The notes under the pieces are model-generated. The model was not told the origin of the DNA and made no database searches. It was given only the letters and a program-made list of their open reading frames with translations. Below, piece by piece: positions 11,301-21,000 of a stretch of DNA of 64,000 nucleotides; positions within the stretch are counted from its first letter, which is position 1, and every line of letters begins with the position of its first letter. Origin of the DNA: Sphagnum magellanicum (lineage: Eukaryota; Streptophyta; Sphagnopsida; Sphagnales; Sphagnaceae); the NCBI GenBank assembly GCA_021904315.1, contig CM038917.1, positions 13,810,041-13,874,040 of the forward strand, in the 5' to 3' direction. The position numbers and the translations under genes are program-made.

Positions 11301-12492
11301 TAAGCTCCTTTCAGCCACTGCACCACCTTTCAGCCCAACTTCATTGGGCAGTATCAACCAGCCATCCGCAGTAACAAGTACAGTGACAGTCACAGCTCTT
11401 AGAGACAGAAAAGTGCTCCGACAAAGTGGACCTCCCCCTCACCTTCCTCCTGCTTCTCCTCCTCCTCCTCTTCCTCAAGTTCACAGGACAATTGCTGCAA
11501 CACCATTCCATAGACCTGTTCCTCACTTGGCCCTCTTCCCGCAACCAAGCTTCTTAGCACCATATTTGCCAGGTTCACATTTTATGACTCCCCATCCAGG
11601 GCTCCCCTTACATCCTCTGATGTCTCCACCTCCTCCAAACTACTTCAGACCTCCACTTATGATGGAAGGCCCACAAATGCCATTACTGGGTAACAATCCT
11701 TACATTGGGGGACCTCCCCCTGTGTTTATCCCCTTATCTCCTTCATCAATGTCCCCTGTGCAAATGAATCCAAATGCTGCAGAGTTCATACCTCAGTTTC
11801 TGAATCCACAACCCATGCTTGGGATTGGTTCCCCTGGTTTGCCAGTTCTCATCCCGTATGCACCACCAGCCCCACTGATACCCGAGACTTTTGCAGCTCC
11901 ACACACAACTCTAACAGAAGCCAGCGGTAGTGTAACAGAAGAGCAAGCACACTCTGCAATTGAAGTGTTACCTAGGGAGTATGAACAGGGTATGCACTTG
12001 GGGACAGGAGGTGCAGAGCTTCAATTGCAAGTTGATTATCTTCATGATGGTACTGAAAAAGGAGAGGGAGAATATGCTTTCAGTCAGCATGGTGAAGAGT
12101 TGAGGGGGCCAATGGAGGCTGTTGTTGGTCCTACTGAGGAGCAGGAATTAGAAGATGAGAATGACAGTGGAAGTGATGCAAGTGAAGAGGATGATGAAGT
12201 TGACCAACTGTCCACAGCTTCTGTTCAGGATGAGGAATTGGTGCCTGATTCAAGCAGGTATGGATCTTCTAATTTTTTTTCATGCACTTAGCCTTCTTGC
12301 TTTCCATGTCACAGGCCTATCTTTCTGCCCAGAAATCCTAAGCTGCAAATTGACCATGACAACATCATATCTTTGCTTCTCTTTACTGTTCAAAGCCTAA
12401 GGTATTTTTCAAGATATGGAAGGTGCTGCATGGAGGGCTCAACTCCATTAGTCAAGTTCTCAAATTCTTCTATGACGCTGAACTCTGACTAA
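65..12492 (+). CDS. REC: REC/TSS-type CLU-family TPR protein, 5' end outside window, 22-23 exons
   Basis: Large cytosolic TPR protein of the plant CLU family (Arabidopsis REC1-3, TSS and the relative FRIENDLY). Family knowledge: CLU proteins bind mRNA and set mitochondrial distribution; REC members set the share of cell volume taken by chloroplasts. Exons I derive: 65-598, 1256-1314, 1869-2000, 2277-2318, 2964-3254, 3849-4109, 4294-4448, (optional 4606-4650), 4713-5059, 5193-5347, 5627-5689, 5908-6009, 6349-6675, 6774-6866, 7087-7188, 7484-7588, 7743-7876, 8045-8228, 8401-8532, 8719-8831, 8979-9066, 9445-12257, 12315-12492. All junctions are GT-AG and phases agree throughout, giving about 2,150 codons ending in TAA. 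Blocks such as [58 protein letters not shown] and [14 protein letters not shown] match the family. The start codon and promoter are upstream. No break is seen, so it is probably functional. Confidence 0.96.
599..1255 (+). other. REC intron 1 with TTTAGGG/CCCTAAA-like tracts
   Basis: Intron holding degenerate telomere-like pieces in both orientations: AAACCCTAAACCC near 620-635 and GGGTTTAGGGTTTGG near 1105-1135. It also has diverged repeats of GGTTGGTA/CAAGGTTGG (about 700-830). No ORF. Confidence 0.6.
2680..2963 (+). repeat. 64-66-bp minisatellite in REC intron 4, made from the exon-5 splice junction
   Basis: Four copies of TATGCGTATCCTGGTGTGCA, at 2709, 2775, 2839 and 2903 (spacing 66, 64, 64), run directly into the acceptor of exon 5. 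Each unit contains a TTATAC(G/A)GGTTTG-(A/G)AATxTAC-CGTAT stretch, which resembles the real junction TTATACAG|TTTGGAAATC and the following TACCGTATGG at 2956-2985. Confidence 0.85.
2964..5689 (+). CDS. REC: REC-like gene, exons 5-10 (CLU domain, first part)
   Basis: Exon 2964-3254 encodes [31 protein letters not shown] and [29 protein letters not shown], the most conserved CLU-domain stretch. Exon 3849-4109 ends [15 protein letters not shown]. Exon 4294-4448 runs [15 protein letters not shown] to [10 protein letters not shown]. Exon 4713-5059 has [16 protein letters not shown]. Exon 5193-5347 ends [12 protein letters not shown]. Exon 5627-5689 has [10 protein letters not shown]. Between the third and fourth of these, the family normally has a short SLRxLLHK-type stretch. 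A 45-nt candidate exon at 4606-4650 (TACAG acceptor, GTTGAC donor, phase-neutral, residues SFLWMHHH...) could supply it. Without it the frame is still kept, so I cannot tell whether it is constitutive, alternative or spurious. Confidence 0.9.
3300..3750 (+). repeat. Degenerate ATGATG and TTTCTCCATCA repeats in REC intron 5
   Basis: The intron (3255-3848) begins with (ATG)n at about 3306-3330, then about 400 bp of imperfect TTTCTCCATC/GATTTC units. The long reading frames here on both strands are repeat artefacts. Confidence 0.85.
5908..6866 (+). CDS. REC: REC-like gene, exons 11-13 (CLU domain, second part)
   Basis: Exon 5908-6009 encodes [16 protein letters not shown], then [18 protein letters not shown], the signature of CLU-family proteins from yeast to plants. 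Exon 6349-6675 continues [40 protein letters not shown], and [16 protein letters not shown], ending ILRGLCHK. Exon 6774-6866 gives [18 protein letters not shown] and [10 protein letters not shown]. All are phase 0 with standard junctions. An internal CAGGTGG at 6188-6194 looks like an acceptor, but the family alignment runs straight from GQV to [11 protein letters not shown], so I treat it as intronic. Confidence 0.93.
7087..8831 (+). CDS. REC: REC-like gene, exons 14-19 (TPR block)
   Basis: Six exons carry the kinesin-light-chain-like tetratricopeptide repeats. 7087-7188: [20 protein letters not shown]. 7484-7588: [20 protein letters not shown] and [14 protein letters not shown]. 7743-7876: [20 protein letters not shown], then [14 protein letters not shown]. 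8045-8228: [20 protein letters not shown], then [20 protein letters not shown]. 8401-8532: [20 protein letters not shown], then [18 protein letters not shown]. 8719-8831: [20 protein letters not shown], ending KGHLS. This is the most conserved region and fixes the family assignment. TPR helices usually act in protein contacts; in CLU relatives this half is linked to RNA and ribosome association. Confidence 0.95.
8979..12257 (+). CDS. REC: REC-like gene, exons 20-21 (disordered C-terminal tail with PAM2-like motif)
   Basis: Exon 8979-9066 gives [11 protein letters not shown] then basic residues. Exon 9445-12257 (acceptor TATAG; first residues [11 protein letters not shown]) is 2.8 kb and open throughout. 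It contains a Glu run followed by [18 protein letters not shown] (a family signature with an Arg/Gly-rich end), long Ser/Thr/Glu-rich stretches, an imperfect repeat at about 10770-10910 (Q-x-P-K-I-x-L-x-S/Y-E-x), and a Pro-rich block [15 protein letters not shown]. The peptide [12 protein letters not shown] at 11761-11796 fits the PAM2 pattern (LNxxAxxFxP, here with Met for Leu). An acidic [18 protein letters not shown] end follows. Mostly disordered by composition. Confidence 0.9.
12315..12492 (+). CDS. REC: REC-like gene, predicted terminal exon
   Basis: Donor GTATGG at 12258 and acceptor GTCACAG ending at 12314 define a 57-nt intron. Splicing joins ...DSS-R to [20 protein letters not shown] and runs to TAA at 12490-12492, 59 codons. 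The unspliced reading instead ends at TAG 12289-12291 after [10 protein letters not shown]. Both ends are possible and neither has a family match that I recall. The spliced form fits the phase-2 donor and a short plant intron. Confidence 0.5.
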
Positions 12493-15000
12493 CAACCAAG
12501 GTCTTCTTTTAGTACATGGAGGACTGCTCCAGTGGGTTCGATGCTATAGCTCCTCTGGTGTACGATCCAAGACACACGTTCATATCTAAGTGGACACATG
12601 AATTTGGTCTCAGAAAAGAGAACAATACCCGAGATCCCCAAGAAAGAAAGATGTTTCTCTGGTGTCTTCTTTTCTCTGTTGACATCTTGTAGTGATGATG
12701 TCCAGAACAAAAAGATGTGTTTGATGCAAAAGGCTCAGTAACAAAGGTACCATGGTGCTGTCACTCTGATGCTGGAGCACCTGTCCCACAACTTCTTCGT
12801 TCCTTTGTAATTTGGTAATCGCCAATTGTAACTAGAAAGTGTCTTTGAACACAAAGGGTGGTACTGAGGAAGAAAGGTTGAACTGCAAAGGTACTCACAG
12901 GCAGGTGGTGGTTCAATGACTGGGCAGGAGGTTAAAAGCCGGCATAGAGCTGCAGAAAGCATGGCATCATGGCCTTCACAACCTGAGAACCCACAACTTG
13001 TGGAGACATACAGCTAGTAGGCTCCTGACATTGTCAAACCCACAGTAAGTGAAAGAACCAAACAGCCTCAATGGGGTCCTTATATAAAGGTATCTCTATC
13101 TCAAGAATTCTTAAGCTATGAGCTCTCTCTCTCTCTGAGGTGCAAAGAAAGGTAAATAATCATGACATTATATTCAGGAACTGGCATCAGTTAACACTGA
13201 AGGTTCTTGATTGGGTATAGTGTTGATGCTATTTATAGGAGGAGGGATCCTTTTTCTAACAAGTCCTTTGAAATGGTGGCTGTATTTTTCAGAGATGGTG
13301 TATAATAGTGAAAATCCAGGCAAAACTCTGTCTGATTGATTACTCAAGGGAATTCATTGAGCCCAGAGTGATTAGCTGAGATGCGGCAAGCACAAACTGC
13401 CACCCAACAGACCTCTAAAACTGGAGTTCTTGAAATTGGTACAAACATAAAGAAAGAGGCAATTGTAGCAGCGAGCAGTGCCTGGTTGTTATGCATGGGC
13501 TTGTGGGAGATCCACAATGACAATGTGTGCAGGATGTCACATTGCTCAATTTCCATTCTTCAGGTTCCTATTGAAGACTGGCTGTGTACCCTGTATGTTA
13601 TTCAGTGCGAATGCTGGAGGAGTAAACACCCATCTGGTTCAGGAGTCCTGCCAATGGTTAGAAAATTCTTTTACCAGCTCCAGAAGTTTCACAAAACATA
13701 AAAAAGACCATCTTGCAATGAAGTTGTGGCAATCCTTGGAGTTGGTTGAAACCAAGCAATTTCTTGAGTAGAAGTTCTCTTTACATAGAGTGCCTCGAAG
13801 CCCAGAAGTTGGGCATAAAGAAATTCAATAGGGAAAATGTAGTTGAACTGTAAAATTTCTGCACGGGAGCTGATCAATCTAGGTGATGTTTCATGTTACA
13901 ATCTCATGTCACAAATCTCATTTGGGAAAAAAGAGTGTACAGGAAAGTGGATTGCTGCTTCAAACAGACACTGTCCATAGCCTTCATCTCAAGACCATCT
14001 TATGTGGCATGTAAATTGTCACTGGAGCTTCCTCTTGGGTAAGAGTTTAACTCACTCCATTGTATGATGGCTTTGCTGCACATTTTTCACAGCCCTAGAC
14101 CTAGTCCACGAGGCATGTGCAAAATGATGCTGATGAGGTTTTGTGACCTGGGGCAATACCCGTTTTCCATACCTCTCCAGAGAACCACCATCCATTTTTG
14201 CTTGCCAGGAATTGCTTCATCAAGAATTGCACATTTGAGAGCAATTGAACATCTGGCCTCTTAGTGGTGAACATGAATGGCCTGTGTGAGGGTTTAGGGT
14301 ACGTTTGCCAAAGCAATCAGTTGCCACCATCTCTAGTTCATCGCTTGGCTGAACCTTGCTCTGCCCAGATTTTCATGTTCCTTTTGTTATTACTGATTTG
14401 CAAACCAATACATCAAATTGCACACACTGACCCCCACCAAACCTTTCACGATTGAACTCCATTTGCTTGGTCTTTCACAATGCAACTACTATAGAAGTTG
14501 TAGGGTTTAGGGATCAATTGCTCCAAACATTGATTCTATTAAAAAAGACCCCGTTTGATTGTACCCTTCTTTCCATCTGTTGTGACTACTTGATTGCTGT
14601 GAGCATTGCTTCCAATTCTCACCATGAGCAAACACCCCATTTGCCTGATCATTATTTACTTTGGATTGCAATTTCTTAAAATGCTCTGAATATCTCTTTC
14701 ATTTCTCACCTAAGAAGGACTCCAGTCTACTTTATCTTTCACAATGCAAGTACTAATCTCCAAACATTGCTTCCATTTCTCACTGAGATCGCCCCATATG
14801 CATGAATCTTTCCCCAAGAATTTTTCCCTTCTGAACCCCAAAACCTTTCACAACCTCTCTAACCAAGACATTTTTCCTAACACAAGATACCTTTTTTTCT
14901 TTTTTTTTTGGGTTCTGCTTCAAAACTACTTTTGAGCTTTACTAAAACATTTTCCCCACCCAAGAAAAAACACTACATGTACATCAGCACCCAACCTAAA
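12493..15000. other. 3' flank of REC gene; no gene recognised
   Basis: Moderate base composition close to the gene, so it probably includes the 3' UTR (no clear AATAAA signal seen). A CT tract lies near 13121-13136. Short ORFs at 13381-13771 match nothing I know. Composition falls to the AT-rich background by about 14.7 kb. Confidence 0.5.
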
Positions 15001-16841
15001 AAGTCTCATTTGAACTTAGTACTCCTTTCAAAGTGATACCCAACCTGAGATGCATAATTTTGTTGTTGATGAATAACATTTTGGCAAACATTCATGTGAA
15101 TTTATATTCCCCCACCTCAAAAGTTGAACAAAATTAGCACCTGGATATCTTTCTTTGCATTGAAAAGAAATGCAAAAACAATTTGAATGTGCCTTTGGAT
15201 TCCCTTTCTTCAATGTAGTAGCTGATAAAAACAAGAGAAATCTTGACTAAATTCATGATTCTAATTTGAAAGGGGGAAAATTTGCCTTAGAAGACTATTT
15301 GTAGTTTCAACAAATCAAAAACTTATGTGGGAACCAAGTTATGTGGTTTTTGAGTGTGTGAGCAACAAAACCTTGATTTGAGAAGGATTTACCTTCAACC
15401 GAAAATCTACTAAATGGATGTAATAATTGTTTTCATGGAGAGTTTGTACCTCCAACAATCAATTTCGATAGCTATCTTGTGATTATTTTTCATATGGAGA
15501 CTCCATGTCAGGTGCTACCATTTCCTTGCAACTTTTGCAACACACCTTGAAGTGCACAACACATATAAGTCACAAGGAGTTTACACTCCTTGACACTCCC
15601 TATTAGATCTCTCTTCAACTAGTCAGATCCACTTAGAAATTCTAAACAATTCAAAAAGAGCTCAAGGATATCTTTCAATCATGGAGGAAAAGACAAGATA
15701 CCTACATAGTTCTGTTGCATGAGCAAAGTCAAATGAGACTATGAAATTTTAAGTTGCACAAAAGCACACATGAGAAACTCCCAAATTTTCTATATTCTTA
15801 ATTCCAGTGACTAGTAATTGGAACTAGTATATGGGGGATTTTTTTGGAATCCTTTGTATGGTCGACCATGGACCATTCCAAAGACAATTTCAAAAATAAC
15901 TACCTCATTTTCAAACTTAACTATTTCATTTCTTTCTTAATAACTACCCCTTTTCCTATTAATTGTCTTAATAACTATCTTTCACCTTTCCTAATAACTA
16001 CCTCCATTTTATAAATACCTCACTCTTTTTCACTATCCACACCAACATGGATATGAAAAAAATTTACATGTGCCTTTTCATGTCCATGAAATATATATTA
16101 ATTTAAATGAAATTTGACATTGACATAGACAATGATGAATTATTGAAAACCATATGAAAACATAAGGAAAAAAGAAAAAAAGTTGATCATCACAAGTAGT
16201 GTGTAGCAATGTAGAGTTCAAATTATACATTTCTCCTCATAAGAATAACATGAAAATTAAACTCTATATATATAGGGTTCAAGCGAGTAAGCTTTGAATA
16301 TTTACCAACTAGGAAAGAAAATTATTGGAGTAGAAAAAAAAAAAATCTCATTTGGATTTTGTTTTAATGATAATTTTTTAAACCTTACACATGTATTGAG
16401 GTACTTGACAAGTTTTGAGATGCAAACAAGTTTTCACACCCACCTAAAACATGTTCATGTTTCAATCGTATGACTTGAATAACCAATTAGATGTATGTCA
16501 CCCATCTTCCATCCACATGTTCTTATCAATTTCAACTTATTCAAACATGATGCCATGGTCTTAAAACCTTAAAAAACAAGGGATTTGTGTTGAGGAGCAT
16601 GAAATTCTCAAAACTACCATTCCTTTTAATGCAATTTAGTAGGACAAGCATGAAAGCTTAGTGCAATTAGGCGTTAATCTATTTTTGTAATTTTAAAGTT
16701 GCATATCACAAAATATACATGTTACACCAATTATGAAGTTCATTTACAATTGTGGATTGTACCAAATAATATGTTTCAAGATACAAATTTGGACTTCAAT
16801 TAAAGAGATAAATGATTTTATATGTTCATGCAATCATGGAT

Positions 16842-17400
16842 TGTTGTGACGCTAGCCTTGGGTTTGTCACCAAGTCTAAGGCAAGATAAGTCAATTCACA
16901 TTGAGAGTTATCTCAATGCATGACATGAGCTTGAAGGAAGTGAAACACATTTTTGCACATAATGAGAGGTGTGTGGGAATCAAAGTAAAAGGCATCCAAG
17001 TTTCAAAAGTTACATTCCCACTTTGGAAGTTGGGACTCCTAAAGAGTCCCAATTTTATAAAGTGAGGTTTCACAAATTAAAACATTTCTACATCAAATAA
17101 TCATTATGTCATTAGAAAGTTCTTTATGTGAGTTATAAGATAGTTTGTGCATATTTTCAAAATAAAAGTGTTTATCAAAAGTTTTGAAGGTTTGAAGGAT
17201 GAAAAAAAATATGGTCAAAATGACTCCTAACCATTCAAAAGGGAATTTGGAGGATCAATTTATGTTCGATTCAAGAGCTTGATATGACATTAAAAAACTT
17301 GTGACAAGGTAAGATAGTGTACAAATGCATGTTTAAAAAACAATAATTTAAGGAGGTATGAGCGTCTAAAAGTTCATGATAAAAAATTTCAAAGTGTCCC
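16842..17400 (+). mobile_element. Possible diverged LTR related to the solo LTR at 50252
   Basis: The start TGTTGTGACGCTAGCCTTGG parallels TGTTGCAACCCTAGCTTTGG at 50252. About 180 bp in, TTCCCACTTTGGAAGTTGGG and ACTCC..GAGTCCC parallels CTCCCACTTGGGGAGATGG and GTCC..GACTCCC at the matching offset. The 3' end and target duplication are not identifiable. This copy is more AT-rich. Confidence 0.4.
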
Positions 17401-18299
17401 AATTTCAAGAGATAGATTTTGAGGACTTTGAGAAAATTCGATTAGGATATGGCAAGCTATATAACATAATATGTGAGAATAGTGCCTTTCATGACAATTC
17501 ATGCTATGATGAATTTTTGTGAATTCATGGCAAATGTGTGATTTGGTTTTGGTTCAATTGCACTAATCATGTTCTTTGTCTATTTGTGTAATTGAAGTGA
17601 TTGAAAGTTGCACATGAAGTGTATTGCTTTGTCCTAATGATCATGTAGCTCTCATAAACCACTTTCAATCATGATAAACTTGACATTGCACCCATGTTTT
17701 CAAATTATTTTTGTTGATATTAAGACCAGTCATGAAGATTATCACCAAACCATTTGACAAATGTGAGGGGACGGGGGAGGGGGGAGTGCATCATGCTTAA
17801 ACTAAAGAAAAAGCCCCATTTTTTAACCAACCAATTTACAACTACATGTCAATGTCCACTACAGTCTAATTACAAAAAAAATCAATGTTTGTTCTAATAG
17901 GAGTTTTAATCCAAGAAAATATGCATGTTTTCATATGATGGCCAAAAAAGGTAAGTGAAAATAATGTGAACTTAATGAAATGTTGTTTGAGCTTCTAACA
18001 AAAAGGTTTAGTGACAACTGCAAAACCCTATATGAGGTTATTCAAAAGGAATCCAAGTATGGCTTGGAGAACCAAGATGAGTGTTCCCACCATGGTCATG
18101 AGGTAGTGTTAATTCAAGTCTTATTCAATGTTGAACATTCAACCCTCTTAATGTGGGTGAAGTTAGATTGGAAAATTGTCAACCTTAACATTTCTTGGGA
18201 TGTCTTGGGATGGGATGTGGACCCTTAAGGACATCCCAATATGGGCATTTTGTGTAAAACATAAGTTCAATTTGGGAACAATTCATTTGTGATTATGGA

Positions 18300-18700
18300 A
18301 CATCTTGGTTTGGCTTAATTTATGCCATGAAAACATTGTGATGGTGATGAGGACAATAAAAGATGACAAAAGGAGGATGTGAATGATGAGATTAGTAATA
18401 TGACAATGTGGACATTGATGGACAACAATTGAACAACAAGGACAATTTTGAAGGATGAAAGGCATGGTGATGTTGGTGATGGAGGATGAAGGGGATGACA
18501 AAGATAGAGATGACAATGGGCGTGACATGTGGGGACAACATGGGTCAATAGGGGAGGTTGGGGGTTGAGATGGGACAAAAGGTATGACGAAGGATGTCAA
18601 AGGCTATGACAAAAAATATGAATGATCAAAAAAATGGGGGATGTTAGGGATGGTGATGGGAAGAAACAAGGATGACAAAGAAATATAGGGAATGATGGGG
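18300..18700 (+). repeat. Purine-rich GATGA/GACAA degenerate simple repeat
   Basis: About 400 bp of G/A-biased short units (GATGATGAGGACAA, GGGATGGTGATGGG and similar). The opposite-strand ORFs here are low-complexity. Confidence 0.7.
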
Positions 18701-19459
18701 ACATATATTATGGATGATACGATCATCATCCTTGTATCCACAAAATCTTGCCAATATATTCCTATTGCCACCTCATTTCAATGTTCTTCTCATCACCGTT
18801 AAATTTTTATGACACTATTTTGACATTGTCAAGCCTAATTGTTGCTTCCTATCATTCCTCAAACCAAAGCCATTGTTTTAAGGATGTTTGGCAACATTTG
18901 ATTAAAGGTGATGCAAAATGAAAACATCCAAACTTGGAGGTTTGGTGGATGTTGGGCCCTTTTAGCCCTCCACCAACTTTTTGTTTTGTTAATTCCCCTT
19001 GGAACTTTGTGTGCATGGATCAAATCAATCACCTTATTTGATGGGCTTTTTTTCCAAGTTTTTAAATTGTAATGTGTGCACATTTGGTGGGTTAACGTTT
19101 GATTTTTATGATGTATTCATTTTAATTTTTTTCTTTGTGATTTTGGGGTATAAAATGCTCAAGGGGAAGAGGAACAAACACAATGTTTTGTTAAACTCAA
19201 ACATCAAATGGTTAGGCATCAACATCCTTTCAAGCTTGTAGCATGAGTTGGTGAACTTTTTTGGTTCCAAGGGATATTTTTGCTTAAATTCCAATTAATG
19301 CATGGATGGAAGGTCTAGCTTAATGAATGGAGGAGGTGAAGGCCCATGTCAATGATTTCATAACCACATATCATGGTAACGAACAACATTTGAAGCCCTA
19401 TGATTGATGGCTAATGGAAAATGTGAAAAAAATACATTAATGTAGATGTGCCACAATAG

Positions 19460-19670
19460 GCACATCTAGTGCATGGGAACCCCCTTCCTACAATAGGTGA
19501 AATTGAAGAGGGTAAGGTGTAGCTTGTTGATTATATACAATTATGTGAAGATGCACAATGATGGATGGATGAGCCCCCCTCCTACTATAGGTGAAATTGA
19601 ATAGGGTAAGGTGCAGCTTGATGATTATGTACAACTATGTGAAGATGCACAACAACGAATGGATGAAACA
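19460..19670 (+). repeat. Two-copy tandem duplication of about 95 bp
   Basis: The block CCTACAATAGGTGAAATTGA to ATGCACAATGATGGATGGAT (from about 19490) recurs as CCTACTATAGGTGAAATTGA to ATGCACAACAACGAATGGAT (from about 19582) with about 10% differences. Confidence 0.75.
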
Positions 19671-20499
19671 AGATGCATCATGGAATATAAAAAAAAATCT
19701 AGATCAAATGAAGAGGTCCATGGCCAACTCCAATTCTATACATTATTGGGAATGGCACATTTGTTGTCATTTGTCATCACAATGCCATAATTGTCCAAAA
19801 AAAAAAAGCCTAGCATAACTTGGTGAAAGAACCTTTGCAAAGGTGTACAAGTGTGCTAGATTCCAAAGGTGCCACTAACACGATGGTGAATGTCCTTTAT
19901 GTGTGAAAAAAACCAAAAGGTGATTATGAAGTTAACATGACAACAAGAAACAATGAGATCATGGCTTAAGCATTGCCCACTTAAAAGTCATTAAGATTTG
20001 AGGATTGTACTCCAATTCAAGGCTCATCTTGTAGTTCAATCTAGTTGTTAAAAAAAGGTTGGAAATCTAATAACATTTAATTCAATTGACCCAAAAGGAT
20101 GACATTGTTTGGTAGTTCTAGGGATCTTTGACCATTAATTTATCTAGTTGGGGCACCCAACTTGGGTGTCATTTGTCCCTACATGAACTAGATAGAAAGG
20201 ACACTTTTGGACAACATTAATGGAAGAAGGATTGGACTTCACATTTGGTGATTAAAAAACTAGCTTTAAACAAAATATTAGATTTTAAATCAAATCACTA
20301 ACAAAAAACTTGGTTTTTTTTATTAGAGATTTTGGTCAAAAAGTACCAAATTGGACAAGGGTCTAAAAGACCACTTAGTCATCTTGGACAAGTCAATTTC
20401 GACATGTCTACTGTAATTGGGGTGGCTTTTTGGACTAGCACCATTTGATTGGTCATTTTGACTTGTTAAATTTTTACCCATATCCAAAAAAAAATTTGC

Positions 20500-21000
20500 G
20501 ATAGGCAAGTAGGTAGGTAGGTCATAAAAAGGAAGTTAAGTGGTAGCCTAGCCTAACCGATCCTACTTGACTTACCTTAATTTAACCTAATAATCTTATT
20601 TAACCTACCCTACCTTCCTTAACCCCTTAAGCATGTTCATATGTTATAATTTTAGGAATTGAACCCTTGACCTCCCCAATGATAATCCAAGTCTTTAACT
20701 AATGGACCACACCATGAAATGTATTCAAGTTTTTTCAATTTTTTAAATTTCACATGTTTATTTCAACACATCATTACAAGATTATGAGGTATGAAGATAG
20801 GTAGGTTGTACAAGATAGGTGGGTGGGCACATGTGGGTAGGTAGGTAGTTGGTGGGTGAATAGGTATTTAAGTAGGCAGGTGGGTGGGTAAGTAGATAAG
20901 CAAATGGGTGGGTAGGTAGTGTGTATATATGTAGGTAGGTGGGTGGATTGGTAGGTAGGTAGTAAGATTGTAAATGAAAAGTAGGAGGTAGGTATGTAAT
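20500..21000 (+). repeat. GGTA/GGTG microsatellite tract
   Basis: Imperfect (GTAG)n/(GGTG)n runs, densest at 20785-20990. A related CCTA-rich stretch lies at 20510-20620. Confidence 0.85.
20655..20709 (-). mobile_element. tRNA-like head of a SINE (A and B boxes), tentative
   Basis: On the minus strand, an A-box-like TGGTCCATTAGTTAAAG (20693-20709) lies 44 nt before a B-box GGTTCAATTCC (20655-20665). No cloverleaf forms, so this is not a tRNA gene. The 3' tail and target duplication were not found. Confidence 0.35.
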
